Positions 35,169-39,233 of a DNA stretch of 39,233 nt are shown here, in pieces. The notes below the pieces were generated by a model. It was not told the DNA's origin. It searched no databases and saw nothing but the letters and a program-made list of their open reading frames with translations. Source of the stretch: a virus; the IMG/VR virus record IMGVR_UViG_3300037459_000095, positions 1 to 39,233 of that record. The stretch is one strand, 5' to 3'. Position 1 is the first letter of the stretch, and the number at the start of each line of letters is the position of its first letter. A program made the translations under genes and the position numbers.

Positions 35169-36684
35169 GGCAATCCAAAGACAAAGATTAAAGGATGACT
35201 TTCCATTCTACTCAAGAAACTGTTTAACTATTCGAAGTAAAGCAGCAGAAACCATCACATTAAAGCTCAACAAAGCTCAACTCCATATTCATAACTTAAT
35301 TGAAAAGCAGCTACTTGACACCGGAAGAGTTAGAGCGGTTATTCTAAAAGGTAGGCAGCAAGGCGCATCCACTTACATTCAAGGCCGGTTTACCTGGAGA
35401 ACCACCCACAGAAAAGGTGTGAAGGCTTTTATACTCACACATGAAGATGATGCCACTCAAAACCTATTCTCAATGGGAAAGCGATACTACGAGAATCTTC
35501 CCCCCTTTGTTAAACCGTCCATATCAGCCAGTAACGCCAGAGAGTTGAAGTTCGACAAGCTTGACTCTGGCTACAAGGTCGGCACAGCAGGAAATAAGTC
35601 AGTAGGAAGAAGCCAGACTAATCAATTCTTTCATGGTAGTGAGGTCGCATTCTGGCCCAACGCTGCAGAACATGCTAAGGGAATACTCCAAACTATCCCA
35701 GATATGCCCGGTACCGAGATTATTTACGAGTCTACCGCTAATGGGCTAGGCAACTTCTTTCATCAGCAATGGAAGCTAGCAGAGGCTGGTCTAAGTGACT
35801 TCATTGCTATCTTTGTACCTTGGTTTTGGCAGGATGAATACAGGAAAGAGCTACCCAAAGACTTTAGCAAGACCGAAGACGAAGCGAAGTTAGCCAATCA
35901 ATACGGACTGGATGATCAACAAGTCTATTTCATGCGTCAAAAGATTGTTCAGTTATCTGCAGATGGTACGGACGGATCAAAGGCTTTCAAGCAAGAATAC
36001 CCTATGAATGCGAGTGAGGCCTTTCAGGTATCCGGTAGTGACGGGTTGATACTGGCTAGTGATATTGTCGAAGCAAGGAAGAACGAGTGCAATCCAAGCG
36101 GCGCTTATGTCGTCGGTGTTGATCCATCAAGAGGAGGCGATAGATTCTCTCTCATTGACCGTATGGGCAGAAAGGCGTGGAATCTCAAGAGCTATACTGG
36201 CGACCAGGTAGACAAGTTAGGAAAGTCGGTGTCTATTTGCAAGTTAAGACTTGATACTGTTGATCCAATAGCAAAGAAAAAGCCTGACATGATGTTTATT
36301 GATGCCGGCGGAGGTGCTGATATTGTCGATAGGCTCCACGAGCTCGGCTACGAAGACAGAGTAAAGGCTATCTACTTTGGCTCAACTCCATTAAATACAG
36401 AAAAGTACAAAAACAAACGCTGTGAGATGTGGGGTGAGTGTAACTTGTGGTTAAAAGATGAAAACCTAGAAGTTGAAATACCTGATTCTGACACACTTCA
36501 AGCTGACCTGTGCGCTTCTCCTTATGATAGAGACTCACACGATAGAATTTGCCTATGGAAGAAAGAACGTATAAAATCAGACTATGGGTTTTCACCGGAC
36601 GAAGGTGATGCGGTTGCTTTAACATTTGCTGAACCCGTCAACCTTAACAAACCTCAAGACATAGACTTCGATAGCGAGTTTTAA
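35161..36684 (+). CDS. Large terminase subunit (ATPase and nuclease)
   Basis: I choose TTG 35161 (overlapping the TerS stop by 8 nt, 507 residues); an upstream TTG 35140 is also in frame. Walker A is GRQQGAST (residues 64-71), followed by FHGSEVAFW with SE in the Walker B position, and the coupling motif YESTANG. The nuclease half has VVGVDPSRGGDR, MFIDAGGGADIV and EGDAVALTF, the three acidic clusters of the RNase H-like terminase nuclease. It is a P22/Sf6-type headful terminase, which agrees with the circularly permuted genome. Confidence 0.93.
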   Translation: MSEAIQRQRLKDDFPFYSRNCLTIRSKAAETITLKLNKAQLHIHNLIEKQLLDTGRVRAVILKGRQQGASTYIQGRFTWRTTHRKGVKAFILTHEDDATQNLFSMGKRYYENLPPFVKPSISASNARELKFDKLDSGYKVGTAGNKSVGRSQTNQFFHGSEVAFWPNAAEHAKGILQTIPDMPGTEIIYESTANGLGNFFHQQWKLAEAGLSDFIAIFVPWFWQDEYRKELPKDFSKTEDEAKLANQYGLDDQQVYFMRQKIVQLSADGTDGSKAFKQEYPMNASEAFQVSGSDGLILASDIVEARKNECNPSGAYVVGVDPSRGGDRFSLIDRMGRKAWNLKSYTGDQVDKLGKSVSICKLRLDTVDPIAKKKPDMMFIDAGGGADIVDRLHELGYEDRVKAIYFGSTPLNTEKYKNKRCEMWGECNLWLKDENLEVEIPDSDTLQADLCASPYDRDSHDRICLWKKERIKSDYGFSPDEGDAVALTFAEPVNLNKPQDIDFDSEF

Positions 36685-36686
36685 TA

Positions 36687-38795
36687 ATGGCAACAGATAG
36701 CGAAGCACTAAAAGACATACACGCAGAAGGAATGGAACGCTTTGTGCAAGTGGAAGACCGAGATCAAAGACAGCTATCCATTGAAGAGATGCGCTTTGCT
36801 CATGTTCAAGGCGGTCAGTGGGATGAAGACTCAAGAACTAAACGAGCGAATAGACCCCGATTCACTATCAACCGCATTGAACCTGCTATCGACCAAATCG
36901 TCGGCAATCAAAGACAGAACAGAACCAACATCAAGATAAGACCTGTATCTGGCGGTGCTGATGAAAAGACAGCCAAAGTCTTTAATGGATTAATCAGGAA
37001 TATCGAGTCAGTCTCAAAAGCTGATAATTCTTATGATGCTGCCTTTGATGAGTCAATTGCTGGTGGCTTTGGTGGTTGGAGAGTGCTTACAGAGTTTAAT
37101 GATGACGATGTGTTTGAACAAGACATTAAGATAAAACCCATTAAATCAGCGGCAAGCTCTCTGTATTACGGCCCATCTGAAGAATACGACAAACGAGATG
37201 CGATGTATGCCTTTTTAATCACCAATTTCTCACCAGTTGACTTCAAGGCTAAATGGCCGGACGCATCACCCGCAACCTTTAACAGAAGTCAATTAACTAA
37301 TATTGCCAATTGCCGCAACTGGTTCAAGGAAGACTCTATCAGGGTCGCAGAGTATTGGAAGAAAGAGCCCGTCAATAGAGAACTGGCTTTAATGTCAGAC
37401 GGCAAAGTTATTGATTTAGAAGAAGAGGCGAAGGTTATTGATGAACTCGCACTCCAAGGCATCACCATCTTAAAAACAAGAAAGGTTAAAACTCACAAGG
37501 TAGTCATGTATAAAATGAGCGGATTGGAAATATTAGAAGGTCCTAATAAATGGGCTGGTAAATTTATTCCTTTAATTCCTGTGTTTGGTAAAGTCCATCA
37601 CATTGAAGACGATACCCACGTGAAAGGTATTGTTCGGGATGCGAAAGACCCTCAAAGAATCTACAACTATGAGACGAGCCAGGCCATCGAAACGAGCGCG
37701 TTAACCCCTAAAGACCCTTATTGGTACACTAAGACAATGGCTGCAGGCCATGAGGCTGCATGGAAATCATTCCCAAGGAAGAACCAGCCCTTTATGCCTT
37801 ACACTCCAGACGACAAACACCTTGGGCCACCAGTGAGAAGCGGCGCGCCATCACTACAACAGGCCTCACTCGCCATGATTCAACAAGCATCGATGGATAT
37901 AGAGGCTACTACCGGCATTCACGCCCCAGCATTAGGTAGAGCGCCCCAATTATTGAGTGAGAAGTCTGTCCAATCTCAAGCGGAGAAGGGTGATAGAGGT
38001 TCTTTTATTTATGAAGACAATCTGGAGAAATCGAAGGAGTATACCGGGGAGATATTAATTGATTTAATTCCTAAAATCTACGACACCGCTCGAACGGTTA
38101 GAGTGTTAAATGTTGATGGAACGAGCGAACAAGTGGACATTAACCAACATTTAAACCAAACCATTGAAGATCAACAAACCGGCGAGAAAGTGATAGTCAA
38201 CGACTTAACCCAAGGCAAGTATGATGTATTGGCCGACACTGGGCCAAGCTTTGCGACTAAACGCCAAGAATCAGCTGCTCAACTCATCGAACTTTCTGCA
38301 GGAAACGAATTAGTTTCTCAGTTAGGATTAGATATCATTGCTAGAAACTTAGACATTAACGATTCTGAAGAATTGCACGACAGAATTAGAGCGCACATGA
38401 TTAAGAATGGCGTTGTCCAACCCACTGAAGAAGAGATCAAAGAACTTGGTTTAGACCAACCTCAAGAACCTGACCCCACTCAAGTCGCATTACTAGACAA
38501 TGTCTTAATGGATACGGAAGAAAAGAAAGCTAATATAGAAAATACAGACGCAGACACCATTAATAAACAAGTGACCGCACAGAAAACAACGGCTGAGACT
38601 CTGGAAACACTGACTCAAACAGTTATCAGTAAGCTCGATAAAGGCTTACCATTGAGCAATCAAGAACTCATGATGTTGATTAAACAACGCGATATTGTCG
38701 GAGAAGGGCAGCAAGAAATAGACCCTGGTCCTAACAGCGTACAGGCAGACGATATATCCAATAGTTTAAATCAATTGAATATTCCACAGCAATAG
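36687..38795 (+). CDS. Portal protein, P22 gp1-like
   Basis: The protein has 702 residues, close to the 725 of P22 gp1. The start (DIHAEGMERFVQVEDRDQRQLSIEEMRFAHVQGGQWDE ... RPRFTINRIEPAIDQIVGNQRQNRTNIKIRPV) is the P22-type portal opening with the QWDExxxxxR and NxxxPxxxQxxGNxRQNR motifs. Later NPFTP-like turns, a helical wing, and a Gln-rich C-terminal part (TAETLETLTQTVISKL, LNQLNIPQQ) correspond to the crown and barrel. It is separated from the scaffold by 70 nt. Confidence 0.93.
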   Translation: MATDSEALKDIHAEGMERFVQVEDRDQRQLSIEEMRFAHVQGGQWDEDSRTKRANRPRFTINRIEPAIDQIVGNQRQNRTNIKIRPVSGGADEKTAKVFNGLIRNIESVSKADNSYDAAFDESIAGGFGGWRVLTEFNDDDVFEQDIKIKPIKSAASSLYYGPSEEYDKRDAMYAFLITNFSPVDFKAKWPDASPATFNRSQLTNIANCRNWFKEDSIRVAEYWKKEPVNRELALMSDGKVIDLEEEAKVIDELALQGITILKTRKVKTHKVVMYKMSGLEILEGPNKWAGKFIPLIPVFGKVHHIEDDTHVKGIVRDAKDPQRIYNYETSQAIETSALTPKDPYWYTKTMAAGHEAAWKSFPRKNQPFMPYTPDDKHLGPPVRSGAPSLQQASLAMIQQASMDIEATTGIHAPALGRAPQLLSEKSVQSQAEKGDRGSFIYEDNLEKSKEYTGEILIDLIPKIYDTARTVRVLNVDGTSEQVDINQHLNQTIEDQQTGEKVIVNDLTQGKYDVLADTGPSFATKRQESAAQLIELSAGNELVSQLGLDIIARNLDINDSEELHDRIRAHMIKNGVVQPTEEEIKELGLDQPQEPDPTQVALLDNVLMDTEEKKANIENTDADTINKQVTAQKTTAETLETLTQTVISKLDKGLPLSNQELMMLIKQRDIVGEGQQEIDPGPNSVQADDISNSLNQLNIPQQ

Positions 38796-38865
38796 TTTAA
38801 AATTATAGTACAGGTTTTCTCTATACCTATTTAAATAGATGCTTACACCAGCCAAAGGGCGCAAA

Positions 38866-39233
38866 ATGACAGACGAACTAGCTGAACAGGTTGAATCAGG
38901 TATTACCTTCGATGAAGAAGTCGACAACGCAATATCTAATGATGCTACAGAGGAGTCAGCACCTCAAGAGGACGAGAGTCCAGCGGCTGAAATGCCCGAA
39001 GAAATAGCTAGTGAGGCCGAAGGACAGTTATCCGAAAGGGCTCAGAAGCGTTTTAATAAGGTTACGTTTGACAAGCACGAGCAAGCTCGTAGGGCAGACA
39101 CAGCAGAAGCTAAAATTGTTGAACTTGAAGCAAAGATAGCATCCAATGTGCCGCCATTACGAGAGCCAAAACTTGAAGACCCTGACATTGATTTTGATGA
39201 AGATAAATTAATCCAAGCCAAAATTGATTACAA
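38866..39233 (+). CDS. Phage scaffolding protein, N-terminal part (continues at base 3 of window)
   Basis: ATG 38866 follows AAAGGGCG. The frame runs to the window end and continues through the circular join to 557, giving 265 residues. The N-terminal part is very acidic (TDELAEQVESGITFDEEVDNAIS, SAPQEDESPAAEMPEEIASEAEG), then helical (SERAQKRFNKVTFDKHEQARRADTAEAKIVELEAK). Acidic N-terminus, coiled coil and basic tail together match a scaffold. The upstream 70-nt gap has no clear promoter. Confidence 0.85.
   Translation, partial: MTDELAEQVESGITFDEEVDNAISNDATEESAPQEDESPAAEMPEEIASEAEGQLSERAQKRFNKVTFDKHEQARRADTAEAKIVELEAKIASNVPPLREPKLEDPDIDFDEDKLIQAKIDY
39107..39233. repeat. Right copy of 127-bp contig-end overlap
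   Basis: This stretch is identical to bases 1-127 and lies inside the scaffold gene. It should be removed once when the genome is circularised. Confidence 0.97.

Overview
The window is a complete circular genome of a tailed phage with a P22-like (short-tailed, podovirus) virion. The first and last 127 bases are identical, so the contig closes on itself at 39,106 bp. One gene, the scaffold, runs across the junction (38866 to the end, then on to 557). 127 is a common assembler k-mer length, so this is best read as assembly overlap on a circularly permuted, headful-packaged genome, not as a biological terminal repeat. The host is probably a proteobacterium, perhaps a gammaproteobacterium. That is inferred from the P22-type virion gene order and the tRNA-Leu-like sequence, and nothing in the window proves it. 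Almost every gene is on the + strand; one small gene (21412-21564) is on the - strand.

Layout. (1) Packaging and virion genes, starting at 34887 and running through the junction to 12911, follow the P22 order: small terminase, large terminase, portal, scaffold, coat, [decoration-like], gp4-like, gp10-like, [needle/fibre position], gp14-like, gp7/gp20/gp16-like ejection proteins, tailspike. (2) A terminator at 12996-13019 and a promoter at 13035-13063 open an early-type region (13113-16833) of very small, overlapping genes of unknown function, ending in an HNH nuclease. (3) 16834-17648 has no protein gene. It holds five large stem-closed RNA structures, two of which have tRNA acceptor, D and T arms plus encoded CCA but no normal anticodon arm. 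(4) 17649-21415 is more small genes and a DNA methyltransferase. (5) At 21412-21658 a lone minus-strand gene and a plus-strand gene diverge from a promoter/palindrome region. (6) 22105-26660 carries structured non-coding stretches, an ERF single-strand annealing protein, a lambda-exonuclease-type (YqaJ) nuclease and a coiled-coil partner. (7) 26663-29016 is a nin-like block: YopX, HNH, a NinB-like candidate, YbcO/DUF1364, RusA, HNH. (8) 29749-31658 holds membrane proteins, an M15 peptidase endolysin and a ParB-like protein. (9) 31892-34018 is a second, separately promoted set of virion-like beta-rich proteins, including one with a 41-residue tandem repeat, before the cycle returns to terminase.

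How it works together. Terminase fills a procapsid of coat and scaffold through the portal. The gp4/gp10-like proteins close the portal, three ejection proteins are packed inside, and a beta-helix tailspike binds the host. ERF, exonuclease, RusA and HNH enzymes fit recombination-dependent concatemer formation. I recognise no integrase, CI-type repressor, helicase, primase or DNA polymerase, so the phage looks lytic and dependent on host replication proteins or on an unrecognised initiator.

Most unusual: the array of stem-closed tRNA-like RNAs (16886-17576), and the tandem protein repeat at 32824-33237, whose copies are nearly identical as protein but heavily scrambled at synonymous codon positions.
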